From Sporosarcina quadrami (GTDB taxonomy: Bacteria > Bacillota > Bacilli > Bacillales_A > Planococcaceae): 64,000 nt of DNA. Numbering within the stretch: position 1 is the first letter of the stretch; each line of letters starts with the position of its first letter. The notes beneath the pieces were generated by a model. That model was not told the origin of the DNA and ran no database searches. It was given only the letters and a program-made list of their open reading frames with translations. Position numbers and translations under genes: made by a program. The stretch is taken from contig NZ_JACSQN010000003.1 of NCBI RefSeq assembly GCF_014836615.1, positions 212,987 to 276,986 on the forward strand, given 5' to 3'. Shown piece after piece: positions 32,727 to 42,071 of this stretch.

Positions 32727-34025
32727 TTGAGTGAAGCATTAAAGTTAAAGAGAGCGACGTACCACTTGTGGACGTTTACAATAAGCAAGCTTATTTCGTC
32801 GTTTGGAGCACAAGTTTATGCGCTTGCAATCAGCTTTTATATTTTACAAATGACAGGCTCGGCTACGAGTTTTGCGGCGAACCTCATCTGTAGCATTTTA
32901 CCAAGGACGCTTATAGCCCCATTTGCTGGATATGTGGCAGATAAGTATCCCAGAAAGACGATTGTTATTACAGCTCAGATTGCAACGACAATTGCAATTG
33001 GCGGATTGTTGACGGTAAGTGTCATTTCGGGTCTATCGCTCATTTCGATTTATGCAACGACTGTTGTAATTGCGATTACTTCATCATTTTCAGGAGTTGC
33101 CTTCACATCATCGATTACGGGTCTTGTCGATGAAGCTCGTATTCAGAAAGCGATGTCAATGAACCAAATGTCCATTTCATTCGCCGCCATCGCAGGTCCG
33201 GCATTAGGTGGTGTATTATATGGAGCGGTGACAATGCCGATATTTCTAGTAATTTATATGTCTGCATCCGGTATTGCAGTTTTGTTGGAGTCAACGATGA
33301 ACTTTAAGTTATTTGCGAAGCGCAAAGAGATTGTTGAAGGGGAACCAAAAGAATCGATGCTTCAAAGTATGAAAGCTGGTCTCTCCTACTTGAGACTACA
33401 GCCGGTCCTCATGACGATCATTTGGATCTCGTTAGTTATCAACTTCTTGTTTGGTGCATTCCAAGTTGGTTATTCCTTTATCCTGATCGAAAAGATGAAA
33501 ATGGTCTCCACACACTTTGGGTTGACTGAAGGGGCATCTGCTGTCGGAATGATACTAATGTCTATTTACTTATCTGTGCGAAAAGAATTGAAGTACCCGC
33601 TGAGAGTCGGCAAGTGGGGAATCATTGGAATGGGGCTAGCGATGGGAGCAGTAATTTTGCCACTGATTACTCAATTCCCGTATAACGGAATGTTTGCCTT
33701 TTATGCAACGGTCATGTTCAGCTTTGGTATACTAGTGATCCTCGTCAATACACCAATACAAGTCATGATGCAAAAAATGATTGATGACGATTACAAAGGA
33801 CGTGTCTTCTCTATTTTGGAAACGATGGCAATGGCATTGATGCCACTGGGAATGGTCCTATTCGGATTCCTTTACGATGTTTTTCCACCACAATGGATCC
33901 TTGGCACTTCAAGTGCAGTGTTGATCATCGTCGTACTAATTATGGCTCGGCCATCCGTAGTGCGTAAAGCGCATCCAGAATTGGATAAATCAAAAACAGT
34001 TAAAGCAGAAACGGTGCAAGAATAA
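32727..34025 (+). CDS. MFS exporter (EntS/MFS_3-like)
   Basis: 432 aa, 12 helices. LIAPFAGYVADKYPRKTIVI is the MFS loop 2-3 motif, and the overall pattern (ISKLISSFGAQVYALAISFYILQMTGSA; PIQVMMQKMIDDDYKGRVFS) resembles the MFS_3 group of macrolide/enterobactin-type exporters. TTG 32727 has GAAAGGA 9 nt upstream; ATG 32718 touches that site. Substrate unknown. In a likely operon with the S41 peptidase gene 18 bp downstream. Confidence 0.82.
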   Translation: MSEALKLKRATYHLWTFTISKLISSFGAQVYALAISFYILQMTGSATSFAANLICSILPRTLIAPFAGYVADKYPRKTIVITAQIATTIAIGGLLTVSVISGLSLISIYATTVVIAITSSFSGVAFTSSITGLVDEARIQKAMSMNQMSISFAAIAGPALGGVLYGAVTMPIFLVIYMSASGIAVLLESTMNFKLFAKRKEIVEGEPKESMLQSMKAGLSYLRLQPVLMTIIWISLVINFLFGAFQVGYSFILIEKMKMVSTHFGLTEGASAVGMILMSIYLSVRKELKYPLRVGKWGIIGMGLAMGAVILPLITQFPYNGMFAFYATVMFSFGILVILVNTPIQVMMQKMIDDDYKGRVFSILETMAMALMPLGMVLFGFLYDVFPPQWILGTSSAVLIIVVLIMARPSVVRKAHPELDKSKTVKAETVQE

Positions 34026-34043
34026 ATAAAACGGGGTGTAGAA

Positions 34044-35312
34044 TTGAAAAATATATTTAACGAAATTGTGCACATCATGAACAATGATTATGCAGGTTGG
34101 AAAGATAAAAAAGGTTGCGATCAGCCTGAGAAGTACTTGCGCAAAATCGAAGCTGATGAACAACTATCTAAAGAAGCCTTCAAGCAAATCGTCGAGGACT
34201 ATTTACTGGACTTCAATGACAGCCATATTCACTTTCTGATGAAGAATACGCAAGATGGAAAAGCGAAAAGCCTTGGTTTCAACATCCGTCGCTTTGAAGA
34301 TCGGCTCTATGTAACGGAAGTGAATGGAGAATCACGGTTGCAAAAGGGAATGAGTTTCGTTTCCGTAGGTGGGTTAAAGATTCCTGAGTTGAAGGAAAAA
34401 CATCATCGTTTATTAAACGAAAACCATCCTGAACGTGAAAAGTGGATACCAATTTTAATGCAGTATGCAGAAGGCGAACTCGATGATGGGAATGAAATAA
34501 AAAACTTCACATTCAATTCTTATGATAAAAAGCAATACGTCCCGACATACACTGTCAAGGAAGTGGGCAAGGATATACTACTGATGACGATGACTGATTT
34601 TATGAATCCTGATGCAATCAGTCAAATGGTCGAGGAAAATAAAGCGCTTCTTGACAGCACGGATAAGTGGATCATCGACGTCCGTGTGAATAACGGTGGT
34701 AGTGATTCAAGTTTCCATTCACTGTTCCCGTATTTATTGCCAGAGGAAGGTTTGGAACTTGCAGATCCGGAAGACAAGATGCTGATGAATTGTACGGAAG
34801 CAAGCGCAAGACGGGTTATACCCGAACTTGAAGAAGCGCTTGCACAAACGGAAGATGAGCATTCGCGTTTTGTATTGAACATATTCAAACGCGAATGGGA
34901 TCGTAATAGAGGGAAAGGTTTTGTGGAATTCGATTTCAGTGAGCTTGCAGGCGGCGACACATTTCTGAAAGGGTTGAAACATCCTTCGCGGATTATTGTC
35001 ATGACGGATGTAATGTGCGGAAGTGCGGGGGATTCGTTTGTTGAGCTTGTTAAGAAATCAAACAAAGTGACAGTCATCGGCAGGGCAACGCTTGGTTTGA
35101 ATGATTATGCCAACTTGGTCAGCGCAAAATGGGATGAAGGATTTGAACTCATGTATCCGTCATCTCGGCTATCTCGAATCGACAGAGGGGAAGGGATGAC
35201 GGGTGTTGGTATCACGCCACATATTCATATTCCTTGGACGCCGGAACATCTAACGGAAGACGTTGATTTGAAAAAGGCATTTGAGTTTTTGGCTAATCCC
35301 GAGAAGATTTAA
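34044..35312 (+). CDS. S41-family (tail-specific protease-like) peptidase
   Basis: 422 aa. The C-terminal half has an S41 core: WIIDVRVNNGGSDSSF (oxyanion/Gly-Gly region), IIVMTDVMCGSAGDSFVELVKKS with the predicted nucleophile in CGSAGDSF, and VTVIGRATLGLNDY. No signal peptide or membrane helix is visible, so it acts in the cytosol unless exported otherwise, which is unusual for the family. TTG start with GGGGTG upstream. Follows the MFS exporter gene closely. Confidence 0.82.
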   Translation: MKNIFNEIVHIMNNDYAGWKDKKGCDQPEKYLRKIEADEQLSKEAFKQIVEDYLLDFNDSHIHFLMKNTQDGKAKSLGFNIRRFEDRLYVTEVNGESRLQKGMSFVSVGGLKIPELKEKHHRLLNENHPEREKWIPILMQYAEGELDDGNEIKNFTFNSYDKKQYVPTYTVKEVGKDILLMTMTDFMNPDAISQMVEENKALLDSTDKWIIDVRVNNGGSDSSFHSLFPYLLPEEGLELADPEDKMLMNCTEASARRVIPELEEALAQTEDEHSRFVLNIFKREWDRNRGKGFVEFDFSELAGGDTFLKGLKHPSRIIVMTDVMCGSAGDSFVELVKKSNKVTVIGRATLGLNDYANLVSAKWDEGFELMYPSSRLSRIDRGEGMTGVGITPHIHIPWTPEHLTEDVDLKKAFEFLANPEKI

Positions 35313-35315
35313 ATG

Positions 35316-35365
35316 AAAAAGCGAAGTTCCAAGCCGTTCATTCGAACGTAGGAACTTCGCTTTTT
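35316..35365. terminator. Bidirectional terminator
   Basis: AAAAAGCGAAGTTCC pairs with GGAACTTCGCTTTTT around a 20-nt loop, between the S41 gene and a convergent MFS gene. Confidence 0.85.
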
Positions 35366-35367
35366 AC

Positions 35368-36528
35368 TTACGCATTTCTTAAAGTTTTCGATGAACTGCG
35401 GTACATGAACACGAACATGATTGATAAAATCGCAAGTACGGCGGAGATATAATAAATCTGACCATCCATTTTCGTAATAAGGAATGTAAACAATAAAGGC
35501 GCCAAGATGCGGCCCATATTATCCATGGAATATGTCATGCCTGCAGCCGTACCGTATTTCCCTCCGGACTCTTTCGATGTCAATGACACAAGAATTGTTC
35601 GTGCGAGTGCGTTACCTGCTGTGAAGACGCTAAGTGCGAATCCCGCCCAGAAAATATTCGTCGTGAACGGTATTAGTAGGAGGCCAATCGCCGTAATGAT
35701 TTGTGCACCGATAATCCATTTCGTTTCGGAGCCGTTTTTCACACGTCGGACGACTCCACCTTGGATGGCTGCGTCTACGAATCCACTTGCCATGAACAGA
35801 TAACCGACTTGCTTGATCGTAATGTCGATCTGGTTAATCTGGAACAGCTGGAACGTCGATTCAATCCCCGATAAGATGAACGTCACCATGAACGAAAGGA
35901 GGAACAAGTTGCGGATGCGATAACTCCACATCATCGCGCCGCCTTTTGGAAGGAGTGCGCGTTTAGTCGCTTCGCCTGTACGTTTAGGTTCCTTCAGGAT
36001 GATGCTGGCATACACAAGGATGAGCAGTGTCAAAATACCTGAGCCGATGAAGGGAACTTGCAAACCGTAATGACCGAGTACGCCGCCGAGTGCCGGTCCG
36101 AATATGAATCCGAGTCCAATCGACATACCGAGAAAGCCCATATACTTATTGCGGTTTTCTTCAGTCGTCATATCCCCAACAAACCCCGTCACTGCTGTGT
36201 ATAAAGCACCAGAGAAAACACCACCGACGATACGTGAAATATATAGCATGGGCAAATTATCAATGAATAAAGCAAAAAGGAAAAAGCTTAGACTGAATCC
36301 AATAAGTCCAATCATAATCAGTTTTTTACGGCCTGTTCGATCTGATAATGCTCCCCAAAGAGGTGCCGTGAAGAATGAAGCAAGCGCGTATATCGTCAAC
36401 AGTCCGCCGACGTGTACTTCAGAAAGATTCTGTTGCACAATGACTTCAGGGAGAATTGGAATGATAATCCCGAATCCGAGATAGACAAAAAATTGCACGG
36501 ACATTAATAGTATTATCGATTTTTTCAT
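35368..36528 (-). CDS. MFS drug-efflux-type transporter (DHA1, TetA/MdtG-like)
   Basis: 386 aa, 12 helices. GFGIIIPILPEVIVQ near the N-terminus, WGALSDRTGRKKLIMIG in loop 2-3 and LGMSIGLGFIFGPALGGVLGHYG (antiporter motif C of DHA1) point to a proton-coupled drug exporter. Actual substrates are unknown. The ribosome binding site (GCAGG) is weak. Single gene. Confidence 0.83.
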   Translation of the reverse strand: MKKSIILLMSVQFFVYLGFGIIIPILPEVIVQQNLSEVHVGGLLTIYALASFFTAPLWGALSDRTGRKKLIMIGLIGFSLSFFLFALFIDNLPMLYISRIVGGVFSGALYTAVTGFVGDMTTEENRNKYMGFLGMSIGLGFIFGPALGGVLGHYGLQVPFIGSGILTLLILVYASIILKEPKRTGEATKRALLPKGGAMMWSYRIRNLFLLSFMVTFILSGIESTFQLFQINQIDITIKQVGYLFMASGFVDAAIQGGVVRRVKNGSETKWIIGAQIITAIGLLLIPFTTNIFWAGFALSVFTAGNALARTILVSLTSKESGGKYGTAAGMTYSMDNMGRILAPLLFTFLITKMDGQIYYISAVLAILSIMFVFMYRSSSKTLRNA

Positions 36529-36633
36529 AAGAAGACCTGCTTTCTATAACCATTCATATCGTTAGTTTACTCTGTGCGTCAAATGCTTACAAAGAATATG
36601 TATATCTCAGCGAGGGGATGAATAAGATTGAAT

Positions 36634-36978
36634 TCATCTCATTGAGTTGCGGACCTTCTCAGGAATCATAACGACTTCTGTTTTTAAATCGATACCAGGA
36701 AAAGTTTCGTCAATGCATTCCGCCCAAAACGCCATATGCTTCTCGTCAATCCAATGTTCCGATTGCTCGACTTCCTGCCCACCTTCCCCTTGAATCGAAT
36801 ACCAGTATAAATACTCGTCGCCGTTCAAGTGTTCACGGAAAATGGTCTCCACATACATTTTCTCGCCGTCTAAGGTAACGAGCACATCTTGCATATTGTC
36901 TTTCAGGAATTGCATCCATTCGTCCACTTTTTCTGATTTGCCTTGTTTCACTTTGAATCTGGTAAGTTCGATATTCAT
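36634..36978 (-). CDS. DUF6176-like small protein
   Basis: 114 aa soluble protein (MNIELTRFKVKQGKSEKVDEWMQFL...), probably a ferredoxin-like alpha/beta dimer of the ABM type. It fits, from memory, DUF6176; function unknown. AGGAGG lies 6-7 nt before the ATG at 36978, with another ATG three bases earlier. The 21-bp array at 37067-37163 lies about 90 bp upstream of its start. Confidence 0.7.
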   Translation of the reverse strand: MNIELTRFKVKQGKSEKVDEWMQFLKDNMQDVLVTLDGEKMYVETIFREHLNGDEYLYWYSIQGEGGQEVEQSEHWIDEKHMAFWAECIDETFPGIDLKTEVVMIPEKVRNSMR

Positions 36979-37066
36979 CATTTTCCTCCTAAAGAAAGTT
37001 ATTTTCTTTCGTTAAATTTATCACTTTTTCACATAAAATTCATCTGCTTAGGTACTCTGAAAAGGG

Positions 37067-37163
37067 GAGTCGGTGATAACACCAGGAGAGTCGGTGATAA
37101 CCTAAGGGGAGTCGGTGATAACTCCAGGAGAGTCGGTGATAACCTCTGAAGAGTCGGTGATAA
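37067..37163. repeat. 21-bp-step tandem array, core GAGTCGGTGATAA
   Basis: GAGTCGGTGATAA starts at 37067, 37088, 37109, 37130 and 37151, exactly 21 bp apart. The 7-8 bp between cores vary (CACCAGGA, CCTAAGGG, CTCCAGGA, CCTCTGAA). It lies between the copA terminator and the DUF6176-like gene. It is not related in sequence to the ATTGAGCGGT arrays. Confidence 0.95.
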
Positions 37164-37167
37164 TGCG

Positions 37168-37205
37168 AAAATCCCCTCGCCCGTTTCTAGGAGGCGAAGG
37201 GGATT
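37168..37205 (-). terminator. Intrinsic terminator of copA
   Basis: On the minus strand AATCCCCTTCGCC pairs with GGGCGAGGGGATT and is followed by TTTTCG. Confidence 0.75.
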
Positions 37206-37215
37206 CGAAGAAGCA

Positions 37216-39615
37216 TTATCTCAACTTCACACGCTGCAATCGTAGCGCGTTCAACACAACGGATACCGAACTGAATGCCATCGCTGCACCTGCAACCCAC
37301 GGCGCCAACAGTCCAGCGGCGGCGATTGGAATACCGATAGAATTATAGGCGAGTGCCCAGAATAGGTTCTGTTTAATATTTCTCACAGTCAATCGGCTCA
37401 TTCGAATTGTATCGGCTACACGTAACAAATCACCGTGCATCAATGTAACATCCGCTGCTTCCATCGCTACAGCCGTTCCCGTACCCATCGCCATTCCGAT
37501 ATCCGCGACAGCCAGTGCAGGTGCGTCATTAATACCGTCACCAACCATCGCCACGCGCTTGCCTTCAGCTTGTAAGGAAGCGATGACTTCCGCTTTGCGC
37601 TCGGGTAATACGCCTGCATAAACGTTTTCGACACCAGCATTTGCGGCGATAGCACGAGCCGTTCGTTCTTGGTCGCCTGTTAGCATAATTACAGTAAGTC
37701 CTAGGTCGTGAAGTTCTTGAATCGCTTGCTTAGATGTGGCTTTTATTGTATCTGCAACAGCGATTGTAGCAACGTGAACGCCATTCATCGCCATATACAT
37801 GACAGTCTTTCCTTCGTTCTCAAGAGGTTCAGCATCACCAATCGCATCATTCAGTCCGATCTTTTGATCAGCTAGCAATTTCCGAGTGCCCATGAATATC
37901 GTCGAGCCGCGCACAGTGGAGCGTATTCCGTGGCCTGGGATTGCTTCGAATTTCTCGTCATTTGGAATCGTACCAACTGTATCGAGTCCGAACGATGTGA
38001 TTGCTTTAGCGACAGGGTGCTCTGAATCACTTTCTGCCGCAGCCGCCAATCCAATAAGAACATTTCGGTCCCTTCCTTCAGCAACTAGAAAATCCGTTAC
38101 AACAGGAACGCCGTTCGTGATCGTACCGGTTTTATCGAGGACAACCGTATCGATTGACCGCGTCTGTTCCATCGCTTCTGCCGTTTTGAATAAAACCCCT
38201 TGCTCCGCAGCACGTCCTGAGCCTGCCATAATCGATGTCGGGGTCGCAAGTCCGAGTGCGCAAGGACAAGCGATTACAAGAACGGCGATCATCGAAGTCA
38301 AGCTTTGAGCAAAGTCGCCAGACGTTACAACGAAATACCATACAAGGAAAGTGATTACAGCAATTCCAACGACAACTGGGACGAATACACCAGAAATCTG
38401 GTCAGCAAGCCGTTGTATAGGTGCTTTGGAACCCTGTGCTTCTTCAACGATACGAATAATATTGGAAAGCATTGTATCTTTACCGATTTTATTTGCCCGA
38501 ACGCGCAATGAGCCATTTGAATTGACGGTCGCTGCAAAAACAGAGTCATTCACTTTTTTATCAACGGGCAAGCTTTCGCCAGTAAGCATCGATTCATCTA
38601 CAGCGGATTCGCCTGAAACGACTTCCGCATCGACCGGAATCGATGCACCGGGACGGATGACGAGAATATCGCCAATCTGTACATCTGCAATCGGGATTTC
38701 AGAAATAACACCGTTCTTCTCAACAGACGCCATCGTCGGTTGCAAGCCCATCAGTTTCTTAATAGCATCCGATGAGCGTCCTTTTGCGCGGGCTTCAAAT
38801 ACTTTTCCGAGCAAAATAAGCGTAATTAAAACAGCACTCGTTTCAAAGTATAGGCCGTGATTTGAATCTATTAACACTAAATAGACAGAATAGAAATAGG
38901 CCGCTGACGTTCCGAGTGCAACGAGCACATCCATATTCGCGCTTTTATTGCGAAGTGCAAAATACGCACCTTCATAAAATATCCACCCGATTGCAAACTG
39001 GACAGGTGTGGCGAGGAACCATTGTACGTAAGGATGCATGAATAGGTCTGGTACAGGCATCCACGATGTAAATGAAAAATGAGCGAACATTGTCCATAGA
39101 AGCGGGAAGGAGAGAGCTGCTGAAATGAAGAATAACTTTGTCTTATAGCGTATTTCCTTCTGACGGTGATCCTCTGCTCCATCAGGTATATCACTTTTTA
39201 GTTCAGCGCCGTAACCCATTGTTTTTATTTTTGAAATGACATCTGTTGCGCTCATGACAGCTGGATCATATTGAACTTTACCGGTTTCAAGTGCTAGATT
39301 GACGGTTGCCGACTGGACACCTTCTGTACGTGATAATACTTTCTCGATACGAGCGGAACAAGCAGAACAGGTCATGCCTGTAATTTGAAAATCGACTTCT
39401 TCCTTTACAGTATCAAAACCGAGAGAACGGATTTTTTCTTCGATTGTTCGTATGTCAGTCTGGTCTTTATCATAGGTTACAACCGCTTTTTCAGTTGCAA
39501 AATTGACGGCAGCTGATTCGATGCCATCTAGACGACTCAGTCCTTTTTCTATCCGATTTGCACATGCGCTACAAGTCATGCCTGTGATAGCGATATCTTT
39601 TTTTGTGTTAGTCAT
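37216..39615 (-). CDS. copA: Copper-exporting P1B-type ATPase
   Basis: 799 aa Cu(I) pump. Two N-terminal heavy-metal domains, each with GMTCSAC, eight helices, TGESLPVDK in the actuator, [24 protein letters not shown] for the membrane metal site, [23 protein letters not shown] and [20 protein letters not shown]. The CPC motif with the following GLATP block and the CsoR/CopZ neighbours identify copper. ATG 39615 has AAGGTGG upstream. A CsoR-type operator lies just upstream, between copZ and copA. Confidence 0.96.
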   Translation of the reverse strand: MTNTKKDIAITGMTCSACANRIEKGLSRLDGIESAAVNFATEKAVVTYDKDQTDIRTIEEKIRSLGFDTVKEEVDFQITGMTCSACSARIEKVLSRTEGVQSATVNLALETGKVQYDPAVMSATDVISKIKTMGYGAELKSDIPDGAEDHRQKEIRYKTKLFFISAALSFPLLWTMFAHFSFTSWMPVPDLFMHPYVQWFLATPVQFAIGWIFYEGAYFALRNKSANMDVLVALGTSAAYFYSVYLVLIDSNHGLYFETSAVLITLILLGKVFEARAKGRSSDAIKKLMGLQPTMASVEKNGVISEIPIADVQIGDILVIRPGASIPVDAEVVSGESAVDESMLTGESLPVDKKVNDSVFAATVNSNGSLRVRANKIGKDTMLSNIIRIVEEAQGSKAPIQRLADQISGVFVPVVVGIAVITFLVWYFVVTSGDFAQSLTSMIAVLVIACPCALGLATPTSIMAGSGRAAEQGVLFKTAEAMEQTRSIDTVVLDKTGTITNGVPVVTDFLVAEGRDRNVLIGLAAAAESDSEHPVAKAITSFGLDTVGTIPNDEKFEAIPGHGIRSTVRGSTIFMGTRKLLADQKIGLNDAIGDAEPLENEGKTVMYMAMNGVHVATIAVADTIKATSKQAIQELHDLGLTVIMLTGDQERTARAIAANAGVENVYAGVLPERKAEVIASLQAEGKRVAMVGDGINDAPALAVADIGMAMGTGTAVAMEAADVTLMHGDLLRVADTIRMSRLTVRNIKQNLFWALAYNSIGIPIAAAGLLAPWVAGAAMAFSSVSVVLNALRLQRVKLR

Positions 39616-39640
39616 ATGACCACCTTCTTTCATTTTGAAG

Positions 39641-39655
39641 TACCCTCAGGGGGTA
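39641..39655. promoter_or_regulatory. Candidate CsoR operator before copA
   Basis: TACCC-TCAGG-GGGTA, followed by TG, in the copZ-copA gap. Close to the Bacillus CsoR site as I recall it, and very like the second copy before csoR. Confidence 0.7.
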
Positions 39656-39672
39656 TGTTTGAGAGCGAAAGA

Positions 39673-39692
39673 AACTGCGGAAATCCGCAGTT
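39673..39692 (-). terminator. Hairpin at the end of copZ
   Basis: AACTGCGGA pairs with TCCGCAGTT (39673-39681 and 39684-39692) around two bases, then T-rich sequence on the minus strand. It overlaps the copZ stop codon and may limit read-through to copA. Confidence 0.6.
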
Positions 39693-39900
39693 ATGCAACG
39701 TCAAAGCCCTGATCTTCAATTGTATCGGAGATTTTCTTCACATCAACTTGGTTGCTTTCAAAATCCACATCGACTGTGCCGGCTTCCAGATTTACTTGTA
39801 CGGAATTTACACCGTCTAATTTACCTACGTTGTCTTCAATCGTTTTTACACAATGTCCACAAGACATACCTGTTACGTTTAATGTTGTTTTTTCTGTCAT
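39691..39900 (-). CDS. copZ: Copper chaperone CopZ
   Basis: 69 aa single heavy-metal domain with GMSCGHC (Cys14, Cys17) that carries Cu(I) to CopA in the cytosol. The rest (VKTIEDNVGKLDGVNSVQVN) is the standard ferredoxin-like fold. GGAGAG before the ATG. Lies between csoR and copA on the same strand. Confidence 0.95.
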   Translation of the reverse strand: MTEKTTLNVTGMSCGHCVKTIEDNVGKLDGVNSVQVNLEAGTVDVDFESNQVDVKKISDTIEDQGFDVA

Positions 39901-39913
39901 AATTAATCTCTCC

Positions 39914-40249
39914 TTATTTTCGCATCAGTTTTGTTATCGTAACTAGTAGTTCATCGAGTACTTCTACATCGCCTTCTGCAAGTCGGTCTTTCACACAGCC
40001 TTTTAAGTGGCCGTCCAACAAAACTTTGGCAACGCTATTTAGAGCGGATTGTGTAGCAGATAATTGGGTGATAATATCATCACAATACACATCCGTTTCT
40101 ACCATTCCTTTAATACCACGGATTTGCCCTTCGATACGATTGAGCCGGTGGATTAAATTTGTCTTAACGCTATCAGGATGATGACTTTTTCTGCAAGTCG
40201 TCGCTTCAATATGCAACTCAGTTACATCGTTCAAGTAGTCATTTGTCAA
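39914..40249 (-). CDS. csoR: Copper-sensing repressor CsoR
   Basis: 111 aa all-helical DUF156 repressor. The Cu(I) ligands C56, H81 and C85 are present (VYCDDI; LLDGHLKGC), and the family start HRLNRIEGQIRGIKGM is seen. TTG start at 40249 with AAGGAGG 6 nt upstream. An operator-like palindrome lies about 35 bp upstream. First gene of csoR-copZ-copA; de-repressed by Cu(I). Confidence 0.95.
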   Translation of the reverse strand: MTNDYLNDVTELHIEATTCRKSHHPDSVKTNLIHRLNRIEGQIRGIKGMVETDVYCDDIITQLSATQSALNSVAKVLLDGHLKGCVKDRLAEGDVEVLDELLVTITKLMRK

Positions 40250-40281
40250 GATTGTACCTCCTTCTCTTCTTTTATGATATT

Positions 40282-40298
40282 ATACCCTATTGGGGTAT
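40282..40298. promoter_or_regulatory. Candidate CsoR operator before csoR
   Basis: ATACCC-TATTG-GGGTAT (plus strand). On the minus strand TTGACA directly precedes it and TATAAT overlaps its far end, so a bound repressor would cover the promoter. Confidence 0.75.
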
Positions 40299-40614
40299 GT
40301 CAATCATTTGGCTTTACTTCCTTCTTTCCTAATTAACGAGTTCGTTGAAAGGTTTCAAATACCCTTTATTTAAAATGAAAATGGTGTTTAATCTATGGGA
40401 AAAGGTGGAATAGCTGTTATGTATGAGAAAATCTCAATATGATGTATAGAAAATTTACAAAAAGCCTACAATTGTAACATAAATGAAAGATTTAAAAGTG
40501 GACTTTAGTGGTATAATCTGTATAGAAGATTATTAATATGGATTTTATATCGGTATTGAAACTTTCCATGCAGTAGATACGTCAACAACATATAGAAAGG
40601 TCGAGGTGGAAAAG
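40299..40614. other. Intergenic region between csoR and a small gene
   Basis: About 315 bp, AT-rich. A TATAAT at 40512-40517 could be the -10 of the small gene at 40615, but no convincing -35 is seen. Nothing else is recognised. Confidence 0.5.
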
Positions 40615-40755
40615 ATGGCGAAAGAAAAGGTTGATTTAAAGAAAATCATCTCCAACTTGGCGAAGTTGGGTGTTTCGGCAACCGCAACGAAATCCCGTCT
40701 AGATATGCTGAAAGCCCTCGCGCCACCTGTAAATGACCCGCAAATACAGTCATAA
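40615..40755 (+). CDS. Small basic protein, 46 aa (possibly Lmo0850 family)
   Basis: Frame MAKEKVDLKKIISNLAKLGV... to ...NDPQIQS. GAGGTGG lies 7 nt before the ATG, and a strong terminator follows the stop directly. Lys-rich amphipathic helix, soluble. It resembles, from memory, the small Lmo0850 proteins of Bacillales, function unknown; the family name is tentative, the gene itself is well supported by signals on both ends. Confidence 0.7.
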   Translation: MAKEKVDLKKIISNLAKLGVSATATKSRLDMLKALAPPVNDPQIQS

Positions 40756-40790
40756 AAAAAGCTCCCACATTTTAATGTGGGAGCTTTTTT
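40755..40790. terminator. Bidirectional terminator
   Basis: AAAAGCTCCCACAT pairs with ATGTGGGAGCTTTT around TTTA, T runs on both strands; between the 46-aa gene and the SEDS gene. Confidence 0.93.
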
Positions 40791-41970
40791 ATTCTTCATC
40801 TTTACTAAACATATACGTCCGATGGTGGAATTTCATGCTGAAGATCAGGCCGATGGCGAGCATGTTGCCCATGAGGGAACTGCCGCCGTAGCTGATGAAC
40901 GGTAAGGGAATTCCGGTGATCGGGAGCAGTTGGATGGTCATGCCGATGTTTTCGAAGACGTGGAATGTAATCATGGCGATGATCCCTGCGCAAATATACG
41001 TACTGAACGGGTCTTTTAGTTCAAGCGTAATTTTCGTCATATGATAGATGAGAAGAAAGTATAGGCAAATGACGAGGCTTGCGCCGACGAATCCCCATTC
41101 TTCTCCGATAGTGCTGAAGATGAAATCGGTATGGCTTTCGGGTACATACACTTCACGTCCTTGGAATCCTTTGCCGAATACTTGGCCGGATCCGATGGCG
41201 TTCAGTGAAGTGATCAAGTTATGTCCTTCATTTGAAGCGTATGAGTATGGGTCTATCCATGAATAGATCCGCTCGAAATGATAGGGTCTGAATCCGAACT
41301 TTGCAAGGAACTCTTGTGCATATAGCGCCATCCAAAGTAGCATTGCACCGAGTGTTGCAGTGCCTAGGAAAATGGGGAGAATAATGCGCCAAGTAATTCC
41401 CGCTACAATAATCAGTGCTGCAGTTATGGCGATGAAAACTAGGCCCGTTCCTAAGTCAGGTTGTTTCATGATGAAAGCGAGTGGCAACAAGAGAATGGCG
41501 AAGATTTTACCGAGTAACATGAAATCGGTCTGCAACGTCTTCTCCAAATACTTCTCATGGTGTTTCGTTATGGCGCGTGCAAGTCCGATAATGAAGAACG
41601 TCTTCATAAACTCTGCGGGTTGGATGCTTCCGACACCAAAAGGTAAGTGGAACCAACTTTTCGCTCCGTTACGTGGAGCAACGAGTGACATGCCGTCTGG
41701 GAGGATGAACAGCAGGAAGAGCATGAATATCCCGCCGCCATATATAATCCAAGCTGCTTTTTTATATTGTTCAGGCTCCAAGTACATCGTAACCGCAATG
41801 ATGATTGAGCCGACGACATACCATTGGATTTGGGACGGGATGAAATTTTTCGTATACTGGCCTGTTGTTTGTGCAGAGGCGATTGCAATAATGCTTATGA
41901 CGCCGAATAGCAAAAGGATGAATGCGAGTGGCCAGTCGAAACGATCCTCGGGTTTTTTAGTTGGATTCAT
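40789..41970 (-). CDS. SEDS-family protein (RodA/FtsW/SpoVE), copy 1
   Basis: 393 aa polytopic membrane protein of the shape, elongation, division and sporulation family; such proteins polymerise glycan strands from lipid II with a partner PBP. Diagnostic blocks: MKQPDLGTGLVFIAI, RIYSWIDPYSYASNEGHNLI, HTDFIFSTIGEEWGFVGA and PLPFISYGGSS. Ten helices. RodA-like rather than FtsW-like by these blocks. AAGGTGAAC before the ATG. The next gene upstream is a close paralogue; the two flank a duplicated repeat element. Confidence 0.9.
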   Translation of the reverse strand: MNPTKKPEDRFDWPLAFILLLFGVISIIAIASAQTTGQYTKNFIPSQIQWYVVGSIIIAVTMYLEPEQYKKAAWIIYGGGIFMLFLLFILPDGMSLVAPRNGAKSWFHLPFGVGSIQPAEFMKTFFIIGLARAITKHHEKYLEKTLQTDFMLLGKIFAILLLPLAFIMKQPDLGTGLVFIAITAALIIVAGITWRIILPIFLGTATLGAMLLWMALYAQEFLAKFGFRPYHFERIYSWIDPYSYASNEGHNLITSLNAIGSGQVFGKGFQGREVYVPESHTDFIFSTIGEEWGFVGASLVICLYFLLIYHMTKITLELKDPFSTYICAGIIAMITFHVFENIGMTIQLLPITGIPLPFISYGGSSLMGNMLAIGLIFSMKFHHRTYMFSKDEE

Positions 41971-42071
41971 ATGTTCACCTTATAAGTAGTCAGGATAGGT
42001 TTGTGCTAGATGTTCATTATACCTGTAAAATCTGTTGGAATCATACGTTTTTTGTTGTTAATTATTTCATT

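Noticed and set aside
36943..37149. 68-aa plus-strand frame ending in the GVGDN heptads
   Set aside because: Start lies antisense inside the DUF6176-like gene and no ribosome binding site is visible.
41360..41989. 209-aa plus-strand frame
   Set aside because: Lies antisense to SEDS copy 1, which has clear family motifs.
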